A DNA stretch of 51,313 nucleotides from Candidatus Gastranaerophilales bacterium (GTDB taxonomy: Bacteria > Cyanobacteriota > Vampirovibrionia > Gastranaerophilales > Gastranaerophilaceae): positions 1 to 51,313 of the forward strand of contig CALUQN010000016.1 in assembly GCA_944322945.1 (NCBI GenBank), given 5' to 3'. Under the pieces are notes generated by a model. That model ran no database searches. It worked only from the letters and a program-made list of their open reading frames with translations, and was not told where the DNA came from. Positions within the stretch are counted from its first letter, which is position 1; every line of letters starts with the position of its first letter. Shown in pieces: positions 42,762 to 50,600 of the stretch. A program made the translations under genes and the position numbers.

Positions 42762-42933
42762 TTTTCTTCCTTTCTGCCGTAATCGGCACAACTTTAGAGC
42801 ATTTATTTAGGTAATCTTCTACCACTACAAATGCTAATTGGTACATTAAATCCCTGATAGCCTCAACTTCGCTATCATCCAAATTTTTGGCATACTTTCC
42901 AAGACTACGTCTGCACGCCTTAATACTAAGCAT
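42748..42933 (-). CDS. 61-aa helical protein in the integrase operon
   Basis: Not recognised. The ATG at 42933 has AGGATGG seven bases upstream; the frame extends to 42969 without a site. The sequence is mostly helical (DDSEVEAIRDLMYQLAFVVVEDYLNKC) with a basic start (SIKACRRSLGKYAKN) and tail (AERKKNERR). It overlaps the next gene (59 aa) by 14 bp, so the two are coupled and lie in the same transcript as the integrase. Confidence 0.65.
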   Translation of the reverse strand: MLSIKACRRSLGKYAKNLDDSEVEAIRDLMYQLAFVVVEDYLNKCSKVVPITAERKKNERR

Positions 42934-43038
42934 GGTTATCCATCCTTTTGCCTTTGTATTAAGGTTCAACGTCTCTTGTTGCCGCCTTAAAATATTTTGT
43001 TATACTAATAATCCAGCTCTATTTTTTAGCCACTGAAA

Positions 43039-43911
43039 TTATTTAATTTTATCAGTTACCTCTGTTGTAATAGACATTAGTCCATTTTTATCAACGAAAG
43101 GTATTGTTTTTGTATAAGGTCTACCTTTAACCCTATCCATCAACTCTTCGGGTGATAAATCTAAATTTACCTCCGTTGATGTTGTTTTCATTATTAAATA
43201 CTCTTTCCCTCTATTATTTTTTCTTTCTATGTTAATACTTTTATTTCTATCATCAATTAATTTATCAGCCACAGCATCAATTCTTACACTATCTTGCTCG
43301 TTTACAACCTCAGAGGTAGTTACAGTCATTTTATAACCGTTATGTGGCATAAATGTCATACAGTAGTCGTAAAATGGCAGAATTAAAACAGGTTTACAAC
43401 AGTTTTTATCCATTTTTAAATTAACGTAAGCAGAGTCCTCAAGATACAAAGATGCACTCCCATCAAATTCCACAATAATAACGACTTTTCTTGCTGTCGC
43501 ACATATATTTAAAAATGTTTCAAATAAATACTGTCGTTTCGTGTCGTTTAATTCAAAAATACCAGTCAGTGCTTTTTGTATTTGAATATTAGACATTCCA
43601 TAAGTTTTTAAATCCTGAATAATCCGTAACCGAACGACATCAGCAAGTGAAAACAACCGCCAGCCGTTGTTACTCTCTCGATGTTTAACCAGTAATCCCT
43701 TAGCATCCCAATCGTTTAATTTTCGTGATGTTATTTCGGGTATTAATTTAATAATTTGTTGAGGATAGTAACGAGGTTTATTAACATTTTCAACTTCGGA
43801 TAAGACTTTTTCATAATCTATAGTTCCAACTATGTTATCAAATTCCAAAAGGGAATTAATTTGCAAAAATGTCTTTTGACTTATGGAACTTAGCTTTTTA
43901 GAACTTGTCAT
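43039..43911 (-). CDS. MerR-like DNA-binding regulator of the element
   Basis: 290 aa. After about 55 N-terminal residues comes a MerR-type winged helix (about 60-115): ITSRKLNDWDAKGLLV, then a wing (NNGWRLFSLADVVRLRIIQDL) and the second helix pair KTYGMSNIQIQKALTG. The C-terminal two thirds are not recognised and contain several beta strands (ARKVVIIVEFDGSASLYL); this could be an effector or dimer domain. It begins the minus-strand run that ends in the integrase, so it may control excision. Two TATACA-N4-TGTATA-type dyads lie just upstream of its ATG, suggesting autoregulation. Confidence 0.8.
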   Translation of the reverse strand: MTSSKKLSSISQKTFLQINSLLEFDNIVGTIDYEKVLSEVENVNKPRYYPQQIIKLIPEITSRKLNDWDAKGLLVKHRESNNGWRLFSLADVVRLRIIQDLKTYGMSNIQIQKALTGIFELNDTKRQYLFETFLNICATARKVVIIVEFDGSASLYLEDSAYVNLKMDKNCCKPVLILPFYDYCMTFMPHNGYKMTVTTSEVVNEQDSVRIDAVADKLIDDRNKSINIERKNNRGKEYLIMKTTSTEVNLDLSPEELMDRVKGRPYTKTIPFVDKNGLMSITTEVTDKIK

Positions 43912-43932
43912 ATTAATAACCTCTTTTAAAAT

Positions 43933-43987
43933 TATACACTAATGTATAGTTTTATATTGACATAGTTAAATCATACATGCAAGTATA
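43933..43987 (-). promoter_or_regulatory. Promoter and paired dyads upstream of the MerR-like gene
   Basis: Perfect dyad TATACA-CTAA-TGTATA (43933-43948) and the related CATACA-TGCA-AGTATA (43972-43987), 39 bp apart. A minus-strand -10 TATAAT overlaps the first dyad (43930-43935). Likely operator sites for the MerR-like or XRE protein. Confidence 0.45.
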
Positions 43988-44041
43988 ATTCTTTAGAGAT
44001 TTAATAAAATTTTACAAACTCCACCGTCAGCCACCGTTAAA

Positions 44042-44356
44042 TTAATCAACAAGAGCTTTTATAATTCTATAAGCATCTTTTACACGTTCAGGATTATCTT
44101 TTAAAATTGTTGTAATTTCTTGGATTAAATCATCTGCGGGTGCATATTGTGCAAACTGAAATACATCAAAATACCCTACTTCTAATACACGCATAATATT
44201 TTCTAATGTAATAAATGACGGGAAATTTCTCCCATTTTCAATATTACTAAGTGATGTTGGCTCGATACCTGCTTTTTCGGCAAGAACTTCTTGGCTTAAT
44301 GAAGCTCTTTTGCGTAATTCTTTTATTCTTAGACCTAATAATTTTCTGTTATCCAC
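44042..44356 (-). CDS. XRE-family transcriptional regulator
   Basis: 104 aa. A HTH_3 domain fills residues 5-65: LGLRIKELRKRASLSQEVLAEKAGIEPTSLSNIENGRN, then FPSFITLENIMRVLEVG. A C-terminal helical part (about 75-104) may dimerise. The start codon is GTG with TTGAGG nine bases upstream. It is divergent from the PD-(D/E)XK nuclease gene and the shared 168-bp region carries perfect inverted repeats, which fits a repressor or control protein that regulates both itself and the nuclease, as C-proteins do in restriction systems (analogy). Confidence 0.92.
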   Translation of the reverse strand: MDNRKLLGLRIKELRKRASLSQEVLAEKAGIEPTSLSNIENGRNFPSFITLENIMRVLEVGYFDVFQFAQYAPADDLIQEITTILKDNPERVKDAYRIIKALVD

Positions 44357-44365
44357 TGTTAATAC

Positions 44366-44424
44366 CTCAATTTAAGCATTATCATCATGGTATTAAATTA
44401 AAATGTTAATTTACATAAATTGAG
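44366..44424. promoter_or_regulatory. Operator-like inverted repeats between XRE and nuclease genes
   Basis: CTCAATTTA (44366-44374) / TAAATTGAG (44416-44424), perfect 9-bp arms 41 bp apart. Inside lies TAAATTAA (44394-44401) / TTAATTTA (44406-44413), perfect 8-bp arms with a 4-nt loop. Confidence 0.55.
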
Positions 44425-44438
44425 AATGTAGTTTTGGC

Positions 44439-44468
44439 TTGATTAAATTGTTTCACTTGGGATATAAT
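44439..44468 (+). promoter_or_regulatory. Promoter of the nuclease gene
   Basis: TTGATT (44439-44444), 18-bp spacer, TATAAT (44463-44468). The ATG at 44525 has GAAAGGAG upstream, leaving a leader of about 50 nt. The inverted repeats lie directly upstream of the -35. Confidence 0.6.
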
Positions 44469-44524
44469 CATTTTGAATTAGATATTTTACTTATTTTTAC
44501 AGTTGAACTTGAAAGGAGAATAAA

Positions 44525-45559
44525 ATGAGTTTACTGTTATGTCATATTGCCAATAGTGTTGGAACATCAACTGAGGACATTGCAACAATGAGCCTGCATT
44601 ATATCCTGCAAAGTTCAACAATTGCTCGAGATACATTATTAGACCATATTGGAACAGAATTAGGTCTCCAGTTTGAAAAGGATTTGCATTTTGAACTTCA
44701 ATCTTGCGGAGAAAATCTTGAAAGACCTGATATGTCTTTAAGGAATACGCACAATGATGAAATTCTTATTTTTGAGATGAAGTTTTGGGCAAATCTGACA
44801 GATAATCAACCTAACACCTACCTTGAACGCTTGGAGAAAAAAGGCGGGAAAGGACTTATATTTGTATGCCCTAAATCAAGAATTATATCGCTTGTTGATG
44901 AACTTGCGGCTTCTGCTGAATATGAGAAACCTCAAGGCAGATTATTGCAAAAAGACGGCAAGCCTCCAATGCTCGTTTTATCTTGGGAAGAAGTTCTTAA
45001 TTCACTTGAAAATGTTTTGCAGGAAGATGTTTTGTATAATGACTTATTACAATTAAAAGGGCTTACTGGAGAAATGGATAATCAGGATTTCAAACCATTT
45101 TCAGCAGGAGATTTAAGTTCTAATATGGCAAATCGTATTGTTGATTATTACAGAATTGTCGATAAAATTGCTGATAGTCTTTTAATTCATAAAATATGTA
45201 ATTCAAAAGGTGTTAAAGCCACTCCACAAAAAGGCGGATACTGTCGCTACTTAAGAATAGATAACCCTGCAACAGGTTTAAGCATTCAATTTAACTGTAA
45301 TTTATGGCAAAAAGGGATTTGCGGAAAAACAACTCCGTTTTGGATGACATTTAAGTCTATTGATGAAAACAATAATTGGGTTGCATACTCGCCTAAACTT
45401 CGTTACAACTTAGAGGATAAGGGGATAAAATACTTAATAGAAAAATCTGATAAGTCAGATATGCTGATTGTACCGCTTTATCCGAAACGTAATACCAATG
45501 AATTTGAAATGGTTGATGACTTGATAAAACAAGCAAAAGAGTATATCGACCTTCTTTAG
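44525..45559 (+). CDS. PD-(D/E)XK nuclease-like protein
   Basis: 344 aa. The N-terminal 100 residues carry the core: a helical start, then D69 (ERPDMSL), and E84-M-K86 in EILIFEMKFWANLTDNQP, the E-x-K of the PD-(D/E)XK fold. I recall 'KFWA.LT.NQP' in nuclease-fold proteins near defence genes. After a further strand (GLIFVCPKSR) the remaining 230 residues are unassigned, with a Cys/Gly-rich stretch (QKGGYCRYLRI, GICGKTTPFWM) that could bind nucleic acid. No methyltransferase is linked, so it is not a classical restriction enzyme. Strong ribosome site and promoter. Its 3' end overlaps the convergent gene by four bases. Confidence 0.85.
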   Translation: MSLLLCHIANSVGTSTEDIATMSLHYILQSSTIARDTLLDHIGTELGLQFEKDLHFELQSCGENLERPDMSLRNTHNDEILIFEMKFWANLTDNQPNTYLERLEKKGGKGLIFVCPKSRIISLVDELAASAEYEKPQGRLLQKDGKPPMLVLSWEEVLNSLENVLQEDVLYNDLLQLKGLTGEMDNQDFKPFSAGDLSSNMANRIVDYYRIVDKIADSLLIHKICNSKGVKATPQKGGYCRYLRIDNPATGLSIQFNCNLWQKGICGKTTPFWMTFKSIDENNNWVAYSPKLRYNLEDKGIKYLIEKSDKSDMLIVPLYPKRNTNEFEMVDDLIKQAKEYIDLL

Positions 45560-45930
45560 GCTCTATCAAGCCAATAAGTTTTTACTTTACAGCGAGGGTC
45601 GTCAATTAAGGCTTTATTAAGTACCCAAGTTGTTTCAAGCGGGTCGCCCATTGTCCAGTATTGATAATTGCCTAAACAAAGCATCGTATAAATTCTGTTT
45701 TGAAACTTTGCACGCTCGCCATTTTCACGAATAAATATAACAGCATCCTCAAAAGCCTTTCGCTCAGCTTTGCAGATGTCGCAGTTATTTGTACATTTAC
45801 CCTCAGCTTTTGTTTTTTCACAAGGGAAACTCAAAACATACTCATGCGGAGCAAAATGTTCAAATGTTTTTGCATTTTTCCAAGTCTTACTATTGATATA
45901 ATTTGTAAAATCTTCAATACCATAATTCAT
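45556..45930 (-). CDS. 124-aa protein with HEY and YWTMG motifs and Cys cluster
   Basis: Function unknown. The sequence has HFAPHEYVLS near residue 25-33 and NYQYWTMGDPLETTWVLNKAL near 92-112. I associate the pair 'PHEY...' and 'YWTMG.P...T...N' with a widespread uncharacterised family found in phage and genomic islands, from memory. An inserted segment CEKTKAEGKCTNNCDICKAE contains four Cys in a pattern that could bind zinc or an Fe-S cluster; I do not recall it in the usual family. It lies between the nuclease and AlbA_2 genes. No clear ribosome site. Could be an effector, sensor or anti-restriction protein. Confidence 0.75.
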   Translation of the reverse strand: MNYGIEDFTNYINSKTWKNAKTFEHFAPHEYVLSFPCEKTKAEGKCTNNCDICKAERKAFEDAVIFIRENGERAKFQNRIYTMLCLGNYQYWTMGDPLETTWVLNKALIDDPRCKVKTYWLDRA

Positions 45931-45987
45931 ACTGATATTTTACTATAGATATAAAATTTATACAGATATTTTAGCCGTTTCCAATTG

Positions 45988-47142
45988 TTAATATTTGATT
46001 TTAACTGGTTGATAAAGCCAGTCTTCGTTTCGTTCACGATATTCACATGGGTTTTGGAAATAATCATAGTTTAATATTTCTAAAATTCTTGAAGCATCCT
46101 CCGTTGCAAATCTACATCCTTTATAGAGATTAAAATGGAAAAGTAACTTACAAATTTTCCAAACAAGCAATTTTTCGATATCAGAACTGTTGTTGATTTG
46201 TTGATTACTTTCCAATAAATGTAATCTATTAGGAACATAGAAAGTCGCATAATATCTATCATTATTAAAGTGTTTAATAAACATTCCTGTAATATTAAAA
46301 ACTTCTATTAATGTATTATCTGCCCATAGTTCTACATTAAAAAGATTTATACAATCATCATAACAATAATTTTGTGAATTTTTATACTTCCAGTAAGCCT
46401 CATTTAGACAAGTATCGGTAAGAAGTTCATCGTATGTGTTTGCAGTCGATAAAGGTATTGTTTTATCGAATTCTTCATTACTCCTTACAATTTTAAATTT
46501 GTGATTTAGAGAATAATAATAAGCAGTCTCACTTTCAGCAATTTCATACTCACTTTTAGGATGCTTCCAGTTTTCAATGTCATCCAGATACATTGAAAAC
46601 CTATCAAGTATTGGTAAATGTTCTCCCCGTTTACGGGCAAAAAGTTCTTCCAATTCGGTTCTGGTACAGCATTCATCTTTTGGTGTATTTCTATCAGAAT
46701 TTCTTGAATATATCCATTCTTTTCTAACTGTTACTTTTTTGCCATCAGATTTCTGCGCCTGACACTCTTTATTTAAGACATACGGTAATTCTCTTGCAGA
46801 AGGCATTATTTTAATAATATCAATAAATCCTTTACCTACCTTTTCTCTTATAAGCTCAATATTAGGAATTACAGACATATAATTCCTCAATGTCTGTATC
46901 AAATTTGCACTCTGTCGGCAATTAGCATCTTTTGAGATATCATGTATAAGTTTAGAGCCATTAGATTTATCTTCTTCAACCCCAATTACAATATATCTAT
47001 CGATACTATCAGACAATGAGTTACTCATACACAAAATGTCATGTACCAAATCGACTTCACCTAATTTATCTTTTGAATACCATTCTTTTTTAAAATCTAT
47101 GTAATCATTTTCTACGGATGCTGATAATTTATCCCAAAGCAT
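45988..47142 (-). CDS. AlbA_2 (Schlafen-type) domain protein
   Basis: 384 aa. The N-terminal 150 residues match the AlbA_2 ATPase/RNA-binding-like domain: ENDYIDFKKEWY at the start, DLVHDILCMSNSLSD, and RYIVIGVEED, then IIKIMPSARELPYVLNK and a VRKEWIYSRNSDRN patch. In vertebrate Schlafens the equivalent domain has tRNA-cleaving activity in some members; bacterial members occur next to defence genes (family knowledge). The C-terminal 230 residues are not recognised. AAAGGAGG precedes the ATG. A perfect inverted repeat overlaps its promoter, which suggests tight control. Confidence 0.85.
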   Translation of the reverse strand: MLWDKLSASVENDYIDFKKEWYSKDKLGEVDLVHDILCMSNSLSDSIDRYIVIGVEEDKSNGSKLIHDISKDANCRQSANLIQTLRNYMSVIPNIELIREKVGKGFIDIIKIMPSARELPYVLNKECQAQKSDGKKVTVRKEWIYSRNSDRNTPKDECCTRTELEELFARKRGEHLPILDRFSMYLDDIENWKHPKSEYEIAESETAYYYSLNHKFKIVRSNEEFDKTIPLSTANTYDELLTDTCLNEAYWKYKNSQNYCYDDCINLFNVELWADNTLIEVFNITGMFIKHFNNDRYYATFYVPNRLHLLESNQQINNSSDIEKLLVWKICKLLFHFNLYKGCRFATEDASRILEILNYDYFQNPCEYRERNEDWLYQPVKIKY

Positions 47143-47161
47143 AATTATCCTCCTTTAATAA

Positions 47162-47182
47162 TTGTATAAACAAATTATACAA
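47162..47182 (-). promoter_or_regulatory. Inverted repeat over the AlbA_2 gene promoter
   Basis: TTGTATAA (47162-47169) / TTATACAA (47175-47182), perfect 8-bp arms with a 5-nt spacer. The minus-strand -10 TATAAT is part of the second arm. Candidate operator. Confidence 0.45.
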
Positions 47183-47270
47183 CAAATTCAATTATTAGAA
47201 TTTACTCATTAAATTCAAATTTTAATAATTATGTAAAAAATCTAGTATAATATATTGAAAGGAGATAAAA

Positions 47271-47453
47271 ATGAGAAAAATACAAACTGAAGAAGCAAAA
47301 AGATTACAAAAAGAATGGGGAGATAAACCTTGCAATCATCCGTCGTGGGGAAAAGAATGTTATCTTGCAACCACAACAGGAGATTATGTTTGTTTACAAT
47401 GCGGATTAACTGCTAGTCCTGACTATTATAAAATCTTACGCAATATTCCTTAA
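47271..47453 (+). CDS. 60-aa zinc-ribbon microprotein
   Basis: Very strong ribosome site (AAAGGAG, eight bases before the ATG) and a TATAAT at 47246-47251 support expression. Residues 20-45 hold CNHPSWGKECYLATTTGDYVCLQCG: Cys-x-His, then Cys, then C-x-x-C, a plausible zinc site. I recall a family of small proteins with the pattern CxHP...KE...TGDYVCxxCG. No function is known to me. It is the last gene of the mobile element, next to the right attachment repeat, and is divergent from the AlbA_2 gene. Confidence 0.75.
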   Translation: MRKIQTEEAKRLQKEWGDKPCNHPSWGKECYLATTTGDYVCLQCGLTASPDYYKILRNIP

Positions 47454-47503
47454 CTCATAAAACCTACGGAGGTCGGAGACTATTCGGTTCCAACTATTTT
47501 TCA

Positions 47504-47518
47504 CTAGGGGTACCATTT
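47504..47518 (+). other. Right attachment repeat (attR)
   Basis: CTAGGGGTACCATTT, direct imperfect copy (13/15) of the tRNA-Glu 3' end. Only about the last 12 bases of the tRNA are matched, less than typical tyrosine-integrase att sites, which fits a serine integrase with a short core. Confidence 0.65.
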
Positions 47519-47521
47519 TAA

Positions 47522-47547
47522 ATAGAGGCTTTTTGCCTCTTTTTTTA
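47522..47547 (+). terminator. Terminator after the right att repeat
   Basis: AGAGGC (47524-47529) / GCCTCT (47535-47540), loop TTTTT, then T7. Its position 4-6 bases after the att repeat suggests it was the tRNA-Glu terminator before integration. It also ends the zinc-ribbon gene. Confidence 0.8.
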
Positions 47548-47643
47548 TTGATGTTTTTTAAATTTTTGTAATAATATAGCAATTATTTGCCCGCCATCTA
47601 GTTTTATATATACATAGGGGATGTTATTCTCGGGGAAATAATT

Positions 47644-50600
47644 ATGAAGATTTTATCACTAATCACAATGGCGAGAAAGACCGCATTTAATCCAGTCGCG
47701 AAAAAGGCGTTAACCTATATTTCTGATCCTGTTCAAAGAAAAGCGGCACAAAATTTGCAAAAAGGCGCTAAAAATATAATACGTGTCGCCGAGGAAACTC
47801 AGCCGGATGACGCGGCTGCAATTCAAAAATTTTTCAAGCAATATGAAAGGTACGGATTTTCTAATGGTGATATTAAATATTTAGGCGGAGAGGCTTCAGA
47901 TGTATTGCTGAAATTTGGTTTATTATCAGATGAAAAGTTTATTAAAGCCGCGTTGTCACGTAAAAATCTGCTTAAACAGAATAATTTTTTGGGGAGTGTA
48001 ACCGAAGAAAACAAAAAAGTATTTATAAAATTTTTGAAAGATAAAAGTATAGATGATGAACAATTAGAATCAGTTATTCATTTACTGACAGAAGAAAATG
48101 CACCGATTTTAAAACAACTTTTAAAAGACAAAAATTTCAACTTCAAATTATTGCAAGATATTCCTGCAACTCATTTGAGAAGTGACAATGTAGAGGTATT
48201 GAAACAGATTTCTAAAAACGGCAACGTAAAATTGCAGGAAATGCTCTACATTATGACCAGTACAAACAAAAGCAATGCTGATATTGCGGTGCAGCTGCTT
48301 AAAAAAGCCGGTAACAATACTGACGGGGTTCATTCTATATTGGGTTCTGTGTACGCTGTTGAAAATATGAGTGAAAAGGGATTAAAGGCATTTCAATTAA
48401 GAAAAAAATTATTATCAGAACTTTTAGATAATCCTAAGTTTAAATTGGGGACAGATTCTCAGGGAAATGAAAATTATCTGATTTCAAGAGTGCTTTCTGC
48501 AGTATCGCCGGAAAATTACGGATTGGCAAAATCATCCATTTTAAACCGGAATGTAAATTTATACGCGGTGTCTGATTTTCTTAAAGGGGTAACTTTAGAA
48601 AATCAACATGTTGCAAAACGCATACTTGATATGGCGTTAAAAGATACCAGACTGCCTGATTTAAAAAGTTTGGATGCCGGTGCGGCAGCAAAATATCTTG
48701 ATGAGGTTGCTAAAATAAAAAATCCAAAAATTCAAAGCCAATACATTGAAGTAATGAATAATTTAAGGTCAGATAAGATAGACGAAATTTTGCAAATTAT
48801 AAGAACCGCTAAACCTGAAGATGCAAAATTTGCAAGTTCACTTGTTTCATGTATTACAAGCGGATTAAAAAAAGAAGAGGCTGAATCTATTATTAAAATG
48901 ATAGAACAATCCGGAAGAAATTTAAGTGTTCGTGAGGTTTGCAATTTGACTGTATTAAGTCATTGTGATGAAATTCCGGTTGCACAATTTGTACAGAGAA
49001 TGTTAAGTAATAAATCTGTACCGGATAAGCAATTAGAGCTTTTAACATGTAAATATATTGAAATTGCACAAAAAATAAAAGACTCAAATTTTGTGTTACC
49101 GGCAGATTTTGTCAAAAAATGCAACTCAGGAACATTAAAAAAAGAAGAAATTATAAGATTAAAAGAGCAGTTGTTTGATGAATTTATACAGAAGCAGGAT
49201 GAAATAATTAAAAAATTGCCTGATGTGTTTGAAAAATTGCTGCAAAATAAAAATTTAAAATCTTATGAGTTCGAGGATATTTTATTTCAAATATCCATGG
49301 ATAATATCGGTATAATAGAAAAATATGCACTTAATCCTAAAATTTCCAAAATAAATCTGGCTATCGCAAAGCCTGAAAATATATCAGAAATTGAAAAATT
49401 AGCTGATATCGGACTACCGAGAAAAATGCAAAGCCGATTTCTGCCGATTATAAAAAAATCAGATCAATATGCGGAAAAACGCTTTGAAGTATTGCAGCGC
49501 TTATTAAAAAAAGAAGCTGATTACAGTGAAGATGACCTTGCAAAAATTATTTACAGAATAGATGGTTCTACAATAAAATATATTGATGAAATTGTCCAAA
49601 GAGAAAATTTATCATTGCACCAAAAAGGATTGCTGCTTGATGATATTTCATGGAACAGTAATACTGAAAACATAATGAAACTTGTAAGGGATAAGAGCAT
49701 TAAAGGCGAATATTTTACCCAGATATTAGAAGATACTGTATTTGATTTATATGAAAAAAATCCTGAACTTGTAAAAAAAGCACTGGATCTAAAAGTTGCT
49801 TTGCAAGTAGTGGATCCAAAGGCAAAATCTTTATTCTCTGCTGATTTTGTCGCTATAACAGATGCAATAGGAGAAAAACGTTTTGCAAATATTTTAAAAG
49901 GATTAGAAGAAGCAAAAACAAAATATAATATAACCCCCAGAGAAAATTTAGTTTTGCAAATTACAGGCAATGCAAACGACAAATTTCTTACATTTGCCGA
50001 ATATGCCGGCGGTAATTCACTTGTGTTTAAATTTGACAAGAGAACAGGAAAACTTATTACAATAACTCAGCCGGGAAAATCCATACATATTCCGACCGGA
50101 GAAATTGTAGAGGATGTAGTATCAAAGGAACCTAAAGTTTTGTCGATAGATGTGCCATATCGAATAGGTACATTTACAAAAGGTAAAAATGGTGAATTCG
50201 GAACAGTTTATACAGAATCAGCAATAAAAGGTCAGTATGATATTTTTCAAACACGACCGGACGGATCCCGAATAAGAATAGGGCACGCTCTCATTACCCC
50301 GAACGGAGCAAAACATGTGCGAAAAACTTTGACATCTTCTGACGGAAGCAAAACCTATTTGGCTTATCGGGAAGATAAAAAGGGGAACACATATTTCCAT
50401 TCAATAATTAAAGATAAAAACGGGCAGAAACTGTCCGATGTAAAAAGAACATTCAAAGTTATATCAAACAATCATTTTGTTTCAACAAGAGACGGTCAAG
50501 CTTATGATATTGTATTCACGGACAAAAAAGTTATAGTAACCAAACTGGATGCTGCCGGCAAAAAAACAAAAGAAAAAGTAGAATATGCAATAAAAGATGT

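Larger units (their letters stand above)
41089..47518. mobile_element. Serine-integrase element of about 6.4 kb in tRNA-Glu
   Basis: Bounded by direct repeats around the tRNA 3' CCA (41089-41103 and 47504-47518). It encodes the integrase at one edge, reading toward the tRNA, two small ORFs, MerR-like and XRE regulators, and cargo: PD-(D/E)XK nuclease, Cys-rich protein, AlbA_2 protein and zinc-ribbon microprotein. The terminator after the right repeat (47522-47547) probably is the original tRNA-Glu terminator displaced by integration. No capsid, terminase, relaxase or replication protein is recognisable, so transfer must rely on helpers or is lost. The intergenic parts look more AT-rich than the flanks (by eye). 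Confidence 0.75.

Noticed and set aside
44525-45559. Classical type II restriction-modification system
   Set aside because: No DNA methyltransferase motif exists in any ORF of the element; the two flanking genes do not encode one.
47454-47503. Degenerate tRNA left by integration
   Set aside because: A T-arm-like GGTTCCAAC is present at 47487-47495, but no cloverleaf can be drawn and the match to tRNA-Glu is limited to the last 12-15 bases.
41060-47518. Prophage
   Set aside because: No terminase, portal, capsid, tail or lysis genes; only integrase, regulators and cargo.
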